Origin: Polyangiaceae bacterium
GTDB taxonomy: Bacteria > Myxococcota_A > Polyangia > Polyangiales > Polyangiaceae
Assembly: GCA_013214025.1 (NCBI GenBank)
Contig: JABSRN010000170.1
Span: 62,001-126,000 of the forward strand
Reading direction: 5' to 3'
Length of the DNA stretch: 64,000 bases
The position numbers were made by a program, and so were the translations under genes. Below are positions 25,109-33,377 of the stretch, in pieces (position 1 is the stretch's first letter; each line of letters opens with the position of its first letter). The notes under the pieces are model-generated. The model did no database searches, was not told the DNA's origin, and worked only from the letters and a program-made list of their open reading frames with translations.

Positions 25109-26551
25109 ATGGCGACCCCTCGCGTACGATTTGCTCCGTCCCCCAGTGGATATCTTCACATTGGAGGGGCCCGGACGGCTCTTTTCAGTTGGCTTTGGGC
25201 CCGCGGCCAGGGAGGGCAATTCATCCTCCGGGTCGAAGACACTGATCAGGAACGCAGCAGCGTGGACAGCGTGGCGGCGGTTCTGGACGGCATGAAGTGG
25301 CTGGGTCTCGACTGGGACGAAGGTCCGGAGGTGGGTGGCCCTAACGGTCCCTACTTTCAGAGCGAACGTCGCGTGCTGTACCGTGAAAAGACCGACGAGC
25401 TCATCGCCAAGGGCCACGCCTACCGTTGCTATTGCACCAAGGCCGAGCTGGATGCCCAACGCGAAGCGCTCAAAGCCAAGGATCCCAAAGCCAAGTTTCG
25501 TTACCCTGGCACCTGCCGCGATCGCAGCGACACGCCCGATATTCCCCACGTCGTTCGCTTCAAGGTGCCCAGCAGCGGGCGCACGGAGTTCAAAGATTTG
25601 GTTTTTGGCGTCGTCAGCACGCCCAATGACGCTCAACAAGACTTTGTCATCGTGAGGCCTGACGGTTTTCCGCTCTACAATCTGGCTTGTGTAGTGGACG
25701 ACCACGAGATGGGCATCACTGTGGTCGCGCGAGGCAAGGACCATATCGGCAACACTCCGCAACAAATCATGATGTACGAAGCTCTCGGTTGGGACGTCCC
25801 GGACTTTGCTCATTTGCCACTGATGCTCTCGTCCAAGGGAGATAAACTCAGTAAACGCCACGCCGCGGTCGGCGTGCAGGACTACCGAGACCGGGGATTC
25901 ACTCCCGATGGCGTGTTGAACTACTTGGCTCGTTTCGGCTGGTCCTACGGCGATCAGGAGATCTTCACTCGCGAGGAACTCCAAAAATACTTCAGCTGGG
26001 ACCGCGTTGGCAAAGCCGATGGGAAATTCGACGAGCGTAAGTTTGCCGATGTCGCCTTCGAACATCTGAAACGTCCCGAGCTGACCGGAGATGACGCGTA
26101 CATCGCAGGGACACTGCGCTTCCTTGAGAAGCGCGGCTTCGAATCGCCCTCCGCGGATCTCGTCGCCCGGGCACTGTCGACGATTCGGGATCGCGCGAAA
26201 TCCTTCGAAGACGCTGCGTGGCATTTAGATTTCTATTTTCGGGACGAGCCGGAGATGGACGCGAAGGCGAGCAAGAAGTTTCTCAAGCCGGATAACGCTC
26301 AGCACCTGGAGGGCTTCCACGAGATTGTCGCCGACTGTGACTGGGACGCCGAGATCCTCGAAAAGGCCGTGACCGACTGGGTGGCAGAGACCGGCGTCAA
26401 GATGAAGCTCGTGGCGCAACCCGCCCGGGTGGCTCTTACGGGGCGGAGCGCGAGTCCCGGTTTGTACGATGTGATGGTTCTGCTCGGAAAAGAGCGTTCG
26501 CTCTCCCGTGTGCTCGCGGGCATCGAAATCGCCAAACAAGCGGGCGGATGA
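25109..26551 (+). CDS. gltX: Glutamyl-tRNA synthetase
   Basis: 480 residues, typical length. It charges tRNA-Glu (and in many bacteria tRNA-Gln). The class I signature HIGG is at 17-20 and KLSKR at about 247-251. A CYC pair near residue 106 and a later YPGTC match the zinc-binding insert of the E. coli enzyme. ATG at 25109 is the family start; the frame continues upstream to 24893 without similarity. The TGA overlaps the ATG of the CPBP protease gene. A second GluRS paralogue cannot be ruled out elsewhere in the genome. Confidence 0.96.
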   Translation: MATPRVRFAPSPSGYLHIGGARTALFSWLWARGQGGQFILRVEDTDQERSSVDSVAAVLDGMKWLGLDWDEGPEVGGPNGPYFQSERRVLYREKTDELIAKGHAYRCYCTKAELDAQREALKAKDPKAKFRYPGTCRDRSDTPDIPHVVRFKVPSSGRTEFKDLVFGVVSTPNDAQQDFVIVRPDGFPLYNLACVVDDHEMGITVVARGKDHIGNTPQQIMMYEALGWDVPDFAHLPLMLSSKGDKLSKRHAAVGVQDYRDRGFTPDGVLNYLARFGWSYGDQEIFTREELQKYFSWDRVGKADGKFDERKFADVAFEHLKRPELTGDDAYIAGTLRFLEKRGFESPSADLVARALSTIRDRAKSFEDAAWHLDFYFRDEPEMDAKASKKFLKPDNAQHLEGFHEIVADCDWDAEILEKAVTDWVAETGVKMKLVAQPARVALTGRSASPGLYDVMVLLGKERSLSRVLAGIEIAKQAGG

Positions 26552-27549
26552 CTTCCAGCTCATCGCTCAGTATTGGGGCGCTGAGCTCCACAGCAGGGGG
26601 CGCTGCCGGCACCAGCGTGACTCCATTTGAGCTGATGGTCAGTCCTCTGGAGCCCGTGGCTTGGTTCGACGCGTGGCTCAACTATCCGCCCATCAAGGTG
26701 TTTGTCCCACTGTTGATCCTCATGGCCATCGCCCCGTTTATTTGGCGATTCTTTCGAGAGAGTTGGCGGGCACTGGATGGCGAATCCGCGGGTGGAGGGG
26801 GTGAGCTGGATTACCGGCCTGCGGTTTGTTTGCTGCTCACGGCGGTGGTGCTCACGATGCAGGAGTACTACGGCGGCCGGGATTTCTACGAGCGACACCT
26901 GCGATCGACGCTGCTCTCCCTGGACTCGTGGGGCCTCAGCTTCCTCAGGGCGCAAAAGTACGATGAGCTGTACAGCTACGCGTGGTGGGTTCTGGCGAGG
27001 GTCATCGGCTACATCGTGATGCCGGTGCTGGCCTGGAAGCTACTGTTCCCGCGTGAGCGCGTGCTGGAGATGGGATTGCGTACCCAAGGCTTCTTTTCGC
27101 ATCTGTGGATCTACGGTTTGTGCCTCGCAGTGGTCATCCCCCTTACGTTCGTCATGTCACGCCAGTCAGACTTCGGCTCCTACTATCCGTTTTATCGACT
27201 CTCGAGTCGTAGCTGGTTCGACTTCTTGCTCTGGGAGGCGGTGTATTGCCTTCAGTTCTTCGCGCTGGAGTTCTTCTTTCGTGGCTGGATGCTGCATGCC
27301 TTGCGGCGGCGCATGGGCTTCGCCGCGATATTTGTCATGACGATGCCCTATTGCATGATCCACTACGGCAAGCCTTATTTGGAAGCCCAAGGGGCGATCG
27401 TCGCCGGAGTCGTACTGGGCTCTCTAGCCATGCGAACTCGAAGCATCTATGCCGGGTTTTTGGTCCACATCACGATCGCTATCGGCATGGATACGCTGTC
27501 GCTTTACAAACGCTCCGCCTTGCCCACGACATTCTGGGCGGGGGACTGA
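26548..27549 (+). CDS. CPBP-family intramembrane protease
   Basis: A 333-residue membrane protein with about eight hydrophobic segments. The CPBP (Abi/Rce1-type) motifs are present: EFFFRG (E-x3-R) near residue 240, HYGKPYLEA with the conserved His near 271, and a late His in HITIAIGMD. These place it among intramembrane glutamic endopeptidases. Relatives in myxobacteria include myxosortases, but no MYXO-CTERM substrate is in this window and the specific role is unknown. It starts within the gltX stop (ATGA), and speA follows 32 bases downstream. Confidence 0.85.
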   Translation: MTSSSSLSIGALSSTAGGAAGTSVTPFELMVSPLEPVAWFDAWLNYPPIKVFVPLLILMAIAPFIWRFFRESWRALDGESAGGGGELDYRPAVCLLLTAVVLTMQEYYGGRDFYERHLRSTLLSLDSWGLSFLRAQKYDELYSYAWWVLARVIGYIVMPVLAWKLLFPRERVLEMGLRTQGFFSHLWIYGLCLAVVIPLTFVMSRQSDFGSYYPFYRLSSRSWFDFLLWEAVYCLQFFALEFFFRGWMLHALRRRMGFAAIFVMTMPYCMIHYGKPYLEAQGAIVAGVVLGSLAMRTRSIYAGFLVHITIAIGMDTLSLYKRSALPTTFWAGD

Positions 27550-27581
27550 GCCTGTGCTTCGACTCCTGGAGAGCTAAGCTA

Positions 27582-29558
27582 ATGCCGACGGATCCTGCCC
27601 CTACCGGACGGCCCCCAGAGCCTGTTTCGCTTCCCGACGATGTAGTCGAATGGACAGCTGACTCCAGCGAGGAGCTCTATCAAGTGAGTGGATGGGGGGC
27701 GCCCTATTTTTCAGTCAACGACGCCGGGCGAGTCGAAGTGCGCGCCAACCCGAATGGGGATAGCCGTATCGATTTGTTCGAACTGACCGAAGACCTACGG
27801 GCGAGGGGTCTGCAACTGCCGCTGCTGATCCATTTCTCGGACATCCTCGCGCACCGCATTCGCCGCATCAACGAGTCCTTTCTGCGCGCCATACAGGAAT
27901 GCGAATACGACGGGGACTATCGCGGCGTCTATCCAGTCAAGGTTAACCAGCAGCGGCATATCGTTGAGGAGGTCGTGCGCTTCGGTGCCCCGTGGGGTTT
28001 CGGACTCGAGGTGGGGTCTAAACCTGAGCTGCTCATCGCTCTGGCGAGCATGCGCGATTCCGCAGGCTTGATTATCTGCAACGGCTACAAGGATCGTAGC
28101 TACATTGAGACCGCACTGGTGGCCCAGCGTCTAGGCCGCACGGTGGTGATCGTGCTCGAACGCATGGAGGAGTTCGAGCTGGTGTACGCGGGGTCTCAGC
28201 GCCTAGACATCAAGCCGATGCTCGGCGTTCGCGCCAAACTGACCAGCAAGGGAATGGGGCGTTGGGCGGAATCAGCCGGAGACCGTGCCAAGTTTGGACT
28301 GACCACGGCCGAGCTCGTGCAGTTGGTGGACAAGCTAGAGGCGCGAGACCTCCGCTCGTGTTTGCGCCTGTTGCACTTTCATATCGGTAGTCAGATCTCG
28401 AGCATCATCCCGATCAAGAACGCGCTGCAGGAGGCCACTCAGATCTACGTAGAACTCGTGGAAATGGGCTGCGCGATGGGATACCTGGACGTAGGGGGTG
28501 GACTCGCCATCGACTACGATGGCTCTAAAACCGATTTCCACGCGTCACGGAATTACACCCTCGGCGAGTACGCAGTGGATGTGGTGTCCACGATTCAGGC
28601 TGCTTGTCTGAAGGCAGAGCTGAGCATGCCGACCATCGTTAGCGAGAGCGGTCGGGCGGTGGTGGCGCATCAGTCAGTATTGGTGTTCGACGTTGTGGGG
28701 ACTCAGCGGGTTCAGTATCGGGCCGCTGCCAAGCCAGACGAAGGGGCGCACCCGGTCTTGCATCAACTCTTTGAGACCTACGAGGGCATCTCTCCCAAAA
28801 ACGTACAGGAGTTCTGGCACGACGCTTGTCAGGCGAAGTCGGAGTCCGAGAGTTTGTTTCGCTTCGGCTATCTGACGCTACGGGAGCGGGCGCATGCCGA
28901 GCGGCTCTACTACCATTGCTGTTGTCGGATCCACGAGGCGGTGAAGATGCTCAAGTTTGTCCCCGAAGAACTGCAGGAGGTGGAGAAGCGCATGGGCAGT
29001 ATCTACTATTGCAATTTTTCCGTCTTCCAGTCAGCGCCGGACACTTGGGCCATCGATCAACTGTTTCCTTTGATGCCGATCCATCGTCTGGACGAACAGC
29101 CGACGGTGGACGCGACTTTGGCGGATCTTACCTGTGACAGCGACGGCGTGATCGACAAGTTCATTGACGTAGAAGACGTCAAGCGCACCCTGAAGGTACA
29201 TCCGGTGACTGACGACGAGCCCTACTACCTCGGCATGTTCTTGAATGGCGCCTATCAAGAAATCTTGGGAGATCTTCATAACCTGTTTGGCGACACCAAC
29301 GCGGTGCACATTTCCACCGCTGACTACGGATATCGCGTGAATCACGTAATCAAGGGCGACAGCATGTCGGAGGTCCTGCGCTATGTGGCTCACGATCCAG
29401 AGCGCATGATTGAGTCGGTTCGTGAGCAGGCAGAGGACGCCTACAGCAAGGGTCGAATGAGCTTGGACGAAATGCGGCGCTTGATGGAAAATTACGAGTC
29501 CGCCCTGGAGGCGTACACCTATTTGGCGCCCGCCTCGGAACCCGATTCTGAGCGTTGA
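27582..29558 (+). CDS. speA: Biosynthetic arginine decarboxylase
   Basis: 658 residues, the normal size for SpeA. It decarboxylates arginine to agmatine, the first step of the arginine route to putrescine and spermidine. The PLP-binding lysine is in VYPVKVNQ (near residue 120). HFHIGSQ, the glycine-rich DVGGGLAIDYDGS, ESGRAVVAHQS and the catalytic Cys in DLTCDSDG (near 517) are all present. ATG at 27582 follows GGAGAG at a good distance; the frame extends upstream in a wrong phase over the CPBP gene. It is probably cotranscribed with gltX and the CPBP gene. Confidence 0.96.
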   Translation: MPTDPAPTGRPPEPVSLPDDVVEWTADSSEELYQVSGWGAPYFSVNDAGRVEVRANPNGDSRIDLFELTEDLRARGLQLPLLIHFSDILAHRIRRINESFLRAIQECEYDGDYRGVYPVKVNQQRHIVEEVVRFGAPWGFGLEVGSKPELLIALASMRDSAGLIICNGYKDRSYIETALVAQRLGRTVVIVLERMEEFELVYAGSQRLDIKPMLGVRAKLTSKGMGRWAESAGDRAKFGLTTAELVQLVDKLEARDLRSCLRLLHFHIGSQISSIIPIKNALQEATQIYVELVEMGCAMGYLDVGGGLAIDYDGSKTDFHASRNYTLGEYAVDVVSTIQAACLKAELSMPTIVSESGRAVVAHQSVLVFDVVGTQRVQYRAAAKPDEGAHPVLHQLFETYEGISPKNVQEFWHDACQAKSESESLFRFGYLTLRERAHAERLYYHCCCRIHEAVKMLKFVPEELQEVEKRMGSIYYCNFSVFQSAPDTWAIDQLFPLMPIHRLDEQPTVDATLADLTCDSDGVIDKFIDVEDVKRTLKVHPVTDDEPYYLGMFLNGAYQEILGDLHNLFGDTNAVHISTADYGYRVNHVIKGDSMSEVLRYVAHDPERMIESVREQAEDAYSKGRMSLDEMRRLMENYESALEAYTYLAPASEPDSER

Positions 29559-29776
29559 GCCGCGGGCTGCTCGGAAGGAGCCGGTGAAGAGTTACGTGCT
29601 GACGCCGGCCAAAAAATACCCGGGCTAAAGAACAGTGAATAGGAGTCGGGAGCTGGGCGTTCTTTGGCTGTTGGATCGTAGCGTTTTGTTCCTCTGAGGG
29701 TGGCCGATCGCTGCTGCACGCTAGCGCACGCTTCAGTAACCCTTGGAAACCCCACAATTTACCCCTATTGCGATAG

Positions 29777-30520
29777 ATGCCGTCGACTTGCAGCCGTCGC
29801 GATGCTTCCGCTAAGATTTCCATTCCCGTGCCGACCCTCTCCCTTCCCCCAGCCTTCGGCTTTCGCCAAGTTCTCCGAATCGCATGGCTTCGCCCGGCAA
29901 CGCTGATCGGAGCCGTGGTTGTCTTGTGTGGCAGCGAGCCGGCGCGGGCAGATATCTACAGTCATGTCGGCAAAGATGGCGTCATTACCTTTCAGAACAA
30001 GAGCAAGAAGGGAAAGCTCGTGGCGCGCAAGAAGCGGTCACGTAGATCCCGAACCTTCCTGCCTCAGGATACCTCGCCGGAACGACTGCATCGCTACGAC
30101 AGCTACATCATAGAAGCGGCGTCGCTATACCAAATTCCCGTTGAGCTCGTTCGCGCCGTCATCAAGGTCGAGAGCAATTTTGACCCGCGGGCGGTGTCGA
30201 GTGCGAATGCTCACGGGTTGATGCAGATGATCCCGGAAACGGCGGCGCGTATGATGGTGACGGATTTGATGGACCCACGGCAAAACATTCTGGGGGGAGT
30301 GCGCTATCTGCGCGTGCTGGCCAACTTGTTCAACGGCAATCTGCAGCTCACCGTCGCGGCCTATAACGCCGGGGAGAACGCGGTCATTCGTCACGGAGGC
30401 ATCCCTCCCTACGAAGAGACTCGTCACTATGTGACCAAGGTGCTGGCTTACTATCGGCAGTATCGAGCTTTGCCGGCGGCGACACCTGTGCGAACGCGCA
30501 CTCGCAGCCGGGGGCGCTGA
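29777..30520 (+). CDS. Lytic transglycosylase (SLT family)
   Basis: Up to 247 residues. It has a hydrophobic N-terminal segment ending in PARA, a short DUF4124-like strand motif (DIYSHVGKDGVITFQNK) and a lytic transglycosylase domain (about 105-225) that cleaves peptidoglycan to 1,6-anhydro products. The catalytic Glu is in KVESNFDP (near 132), followed by GLMQMIPETA and the AAYNAGENAV motif. The start is uncertain: ATG 29777 or GTG 29828; neither has a clear ribosome site, and the shorter form has a better signal peptide. Confidence 0.88.
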   Translation: MPSTCSRRDASAKISIPVPTLSLPPAFGFRQVLRIAWLRPATLIGAVVVLCGSEPARADIYSHVGKDGVITFQNKSKKGKLVARKKRSRRSRTFLPQDTSPERLHRYDSYIIEAASLYQIPVELVRAVIKVESNFDPRAVSSANAHGLMQMIPETAARMMVTDLMDPRQNILGGVRYLRVLANLFNGNLQLTVAAYNAGENAVIRHGGIPPYEETRHYVTKVLAYYRQYRALPAATPVRTRTRSRGR

Positions 30521-30653
30521 ACTCCCACCGCCTTGAGTGGCAACCTCCGCGAGTTGAGAACTGCCCGGTGTCGGAGTTCCGGTTGGAGAAGTGTGGACGG
30601 GCGAGAGGCGCAGGGCCTAGGGGCAGGGCGCTTGGTTGTGCGGGGAGCGGGGA

Positions 30654-31814
30654 CTAGGAGGTCTTCCGCGATTTCGACGCCTTCTTGGTGGTCTTGGTGG
30701 TCTTGGTGGAGACCGGTTGGCTCTTGGGGGTTGTCCCCGTAGCTTTGGTCGGCTTTTTGTCTTGGTAGAGGGCGAGAGCGGCGGCCAGCTCGCCTTGGAC
30801 GCGTTCTAGTAGCTCCGGTGGGGAGATGACGCGCGCGCGTTCGCCCCATTCCAGAACCCAACTGGTGAGCTGCGTGAGATTGCCGACCGTCATGCTGAGC
30901 CGTAAGCCGCCTGATGCTGTGGCGCTGAGCTTTTGGCTGGGATGCATGCGGCGCATGCGCACGTAGTCTGCAGCTCGGGCGTCGAACTCAATCACGACCT
31001 TGTGCTTCTTGTCCGCTTTCCAAATGCCGAATTCGCCCTGGAAGTAGTCGTCGATGCGAAAGTCCGCCGGAAGTTCGAAGCGTTCGGTGCTGGCGGATTG
31101 GGTATCGCGCATGCGGTCGAGCACGAAAGTTCGAACCTCGCCGCGGCCGGTGTGATAGCCAACGCAATAAATGGAGTCGCGATGGAGCACCATGGCGTAC
31201 GGGTGAACGGTGATTCGCTCTTCGACTCCGCGGGAAGCGCTTTTGTAACGCATGCTCAGTGGACGCAGATCCGAGACGGACTGGAAGAGGTCGTCTAGTT
31301 CTTCGGTGCGGCGAGCGTAGTTTTTCGGAGCGAAGGGTAAGTACAGGAAACGGTCTTCTAAACGAACGTCGGCGAGTCCGGCGTTCGGTCCGCGTCCGGG
31401 TCGCTGAGCGAAACTGAGCAACTTGTTGATGATGATGTCAATTTCGTCAAACAGTGCCGAGCCGCGCATGGGCTCGAAGATGCGGCGGGCAGCGAGCAGT
31501 GCGTAGGCTTGGGTGCGTCGAACTTCGATTTTTCGAGGGATCTCGCCGGCACGAATTTTCCACAGTAGGGGCCCTCCGCCGCGTGTGGTGGTGGGCTCGA
31601 GATCGTATTCCCGCTCAATCTCCTTGAGGTAGCGGCGCATGGTGCGTGGCGTCACCTTGAGGGCCTCGGCTAGCTGGTAGAGCGTCATTCCTTTGGGATG
31701 TCGCGTGAGCAGATCTCGCAGTTGATCGATGCGACGATGCTGAGTGAATCGCCCACTGGGGCGGCCTGATAGAGAGTTCGGCAATGAATCGATCCTGATG
31801 GAGGGGCGCTGCAA
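30654..31814 (-). CDS. WYL-domain transcriptional regulator
   Basis: 386 residues. An N-terminal winged helix-turn-helix (about 27-75, with MTLYQLAEALKVTPRTMRRY) is followed by a WYL domain (about 145-230: SMRYKS, HPYAMVLHRDSIYCVGYH, FVLDRM) and the C-terminal WCX-like part ending ERARVISPPELLERVQ. WYL regulators usually sense a nucleic acid or small ligand. The last 25 residues are a Lys/Thr-rich tail encoded partly by three near-perfect 9-base repeats. No target gene is evident; it is divergent from the phosphorylase gene. Confidence 0.9.
   Translation of the reverse strand: MQRPSIRIDSLPNSLSGRPSGRFTQHRRIDQLRDLLTRHPKGMTLYQLAEALKVTPRTMRRYLKEIEREYDLEPTTTRGGGPLLWKIRAGEIPRKIEVRRTQAYALLAARRIFEPMRGSALFDEIDIIINKLLSFAQRPGRGPNAGLADVRLEDRFLYLPFAPKNYARRTEELDDLFQSVSDLRPLSMRYKSASRGVEERITVHPYAMVLHRDSIYCVGYHTGRGEVRTFVLDRMRDTQSASTERFELPADFRIDDYFQGEFGIWKADKKHKVVIEFDARAADYVRMRRMHPSQKLSATASGGLRLSMTVGNLTQLTSWVLEWGERARVISPPELLERVQGELAAALALYQDKKPTKATGTTPKSQPVSTKTTKTTKKASKSRKTS
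30684..30709. repeat. 9-base tandem repeat inside the WYL regulator gene
   Basis: CTTGGTGGT is repeated almost three times. On the minus strand it encodes the T-K-T-T-K-T-T-K tail. Copy-number change would keep the frame and only alter tail length. Confidence 0.6.
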
Positions 31815-31894
31815 CCGGGCCTGGCTGAGCTGAGCTGAGACGCTAGTTTCTCCTGGCGGCTAGCTCAAGGGCTAGCTTACGCTACGCTGTAGGC

Positions 31895-33241
31895 ATGGCC
31901 CGGAATGCGAAGGATTCTGCTGTAAGCGACGCGGTGACGGCGACCGACTGGGTTGCTGCGAAGCGTGATGGCCGCGAGCATACGCCGAAAGAAATCGCTG
32001 GACTCTTGGGAGCGTTTCTCCGCGGAGATGTGACGGACTATCAAATGAGCGCCTGGCTGATGGCGGTGTACTTGCAAGGCATGACCGATCGCGAAACGGT
32101 TGCGCTGACGGAGGCTATGCGCGATTCCGGTCGCGTGTTGTCGCTGGATTCTGTGCCTGGCTTCAAGGTGGACAAACACTCCACCGGCGGCGTGGGCGAC
32201 AAGGTCAGTATATGTTTGGCTCCCTTGGTGGCAGCTTGCGGCGTGTCCGTACCCATGGTCGCGGGTCGTGGTTTGGGCCACACTGGCGGCACTCTCGACA
32301 AGCTGGAGGCGATCCCCGGGTACCGGACGGCACTCAGCCTGAGAAAGTTCGAATCCGTAGTGCGTCGACACGGGTTGAGCATCATCGGGCAAACTGCGGA
32401 GATGGCTCCGGCAGACCGCCGGCTCTACGCGCTCCGGGACGTCACGGGCACGGTGGCCAGCGTGCCGTTGATCGTCGCGAGCATTCTATCCAAAAAACTA
32501 GCGGAGGGGAGCGACGGCCTGGTGATGGACGTGAAGGTGGGCCGCGGCGCGTTCATGAAAGATCTGCCTCAAGCTCGGGAGCTGGCTAAGGCCTTGAGCC
32601 GGGTGGGGCGCGGCGCTGGAAAGTCGGTCGTATCCTTGGTGACTCAGATGGATGTGCCCCTCGGATACGCCATCGGCAATGCCTTAGAGATCCAGGAGGC
32701 CATCCAGGTATTGCTCGGGGAGGGGCCGCCCGACACCACCGAGCTCACTCTGCGTCTGGGTGCGGAAATGCTTGTCATGGCGGGTATCAGCCGGAACCGA
32801 TCGGCGGCCGAAGGAAAACTAAAACGAGCCATCACGGATCGCGATGGGCTGGCTCGACTGATGGCCATGGTGAAGGCCCACGGAGGGGAAGCCCGGGTGA
32901 TAGAGGAACCCGATCGCCTGCCCTCGGCCCCGCACCGGGCGACAGTGCGCGCGAAGAGCGCTGGTTATGTAGTAGATGTCGATCCTATGGCACTTGCCCA
33001 GTTGGCGATGCAGCTCGGCGCGGGGCGCCAGCGCACGGACGCCCCGATCGATCCGGCTGTGGGCATCGAGTTGGTGAAAAAGCCGGGGGACCGCGTACAG
33101 GTGGGAGACACTTTGGCTGTGTTGCATTTGCCGTCATCAACACGAAAAAAGCATTGGATAACTGCCGCTCTTCAGAGTTTTACGCTCCGTCGTAGACCCG
33201 TGGCCGTGCCCCCGCTCGTCCTCGAACGGCTGAAGGGCTAG
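31895..33241 (+). CDS. Thymidine/pyrimidine-nucleoside phosphorylase
   Basis: 448 residues. It splits thymidine or uridine with phosphate into base and (deoxy)ribose 1-phosphate. The glycine-rich phosphate-binding signature KVDKHSTGGVGDK is at residues 91-103, with the following GRGLGHTGGTLDKLE loop and MDVKVGRGAF. Length and the C-terminal KKPGDRVQVGD segment agree with the family. DeoA and Pdp types cannot be separated by eye. The last 30 residues (SSTRKKHW...) are a divergent tail. A small hairpin follows the stop. Confidence 0.93.
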   Translation: MARNAKDSAVSDAVTATDWVAAKRDGREHTPKEIAGLLGAFLRGDVTDYQMSAWLMAVYLQGMTDRETVALTEAMRDSGRVLSLDSVPGFKVDKHSTGGVGDKVSICLAPLVAACGVSVPMVAGRGLGHTGGTLDKLEAIPGYRTALSLRKFESVVRRHGLSIIGQTAEMAPADRRLYALRDVTGTVASVPLIVASILSKKLAEGSDGLVMDVKVGRGAFMKDLPQARELAKALSRVGRGAGKSVVSLVTQMDVPLGYAIGNALEIQEAIQVLLGEGPPDTTELTLRLGAEMLVMAGISRNRSAAEGKLKRAITDRDGLARLMAMVKAHGGEARVIEEPDRLPSAPHRATVRAKSAGYVVDVDPMALAQLAMQLGAGRQRTDAPIDPAVGIELVKKPGDRVQVGDTLAVLHLPSSTRKKHWITAALQSFTLRRRPVAVPPLVLERLKG

Positions 33242-33268
33242 GGGAGGCGGGGGCCTCCCGCCGTGTTT
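33242..33268 (+). terminator. Possible terminator after the phosphorylase gene
   Basis: GGGAGGC and GCCTCCC pair perfectly around four G's directly after the stop codon. The following sequence is only moderately T-rich (GTGTTTCTT), so termination may be weak. Confidence 0.4.
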
Positions 33269-33377
33269 CTTCACCCGGTCGGCTGAATTAGTCGGGATTT
33301 CGCTCCGGGGGTGCCGATTCGCACGCCCGGAGCAGGGATCTCTTGTCCGGCTTCGCCCAGGGCTGTAGCGTTTCGGC

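Noticed and set aside
25094-26224. A 376-codon minus-strand frame opposite gltX.
   Set aside because: Antisense shadow; gltX has HIGH and KMSKS-like motifs.
29624-29685. Long hairpin GCTAAAGAAC/GTTCTTTGGC upstream of the transglycosylase gene.
   Set aside because: The loop is about 40 bases long and there is no T-run; weak as terminator or riboswitch.
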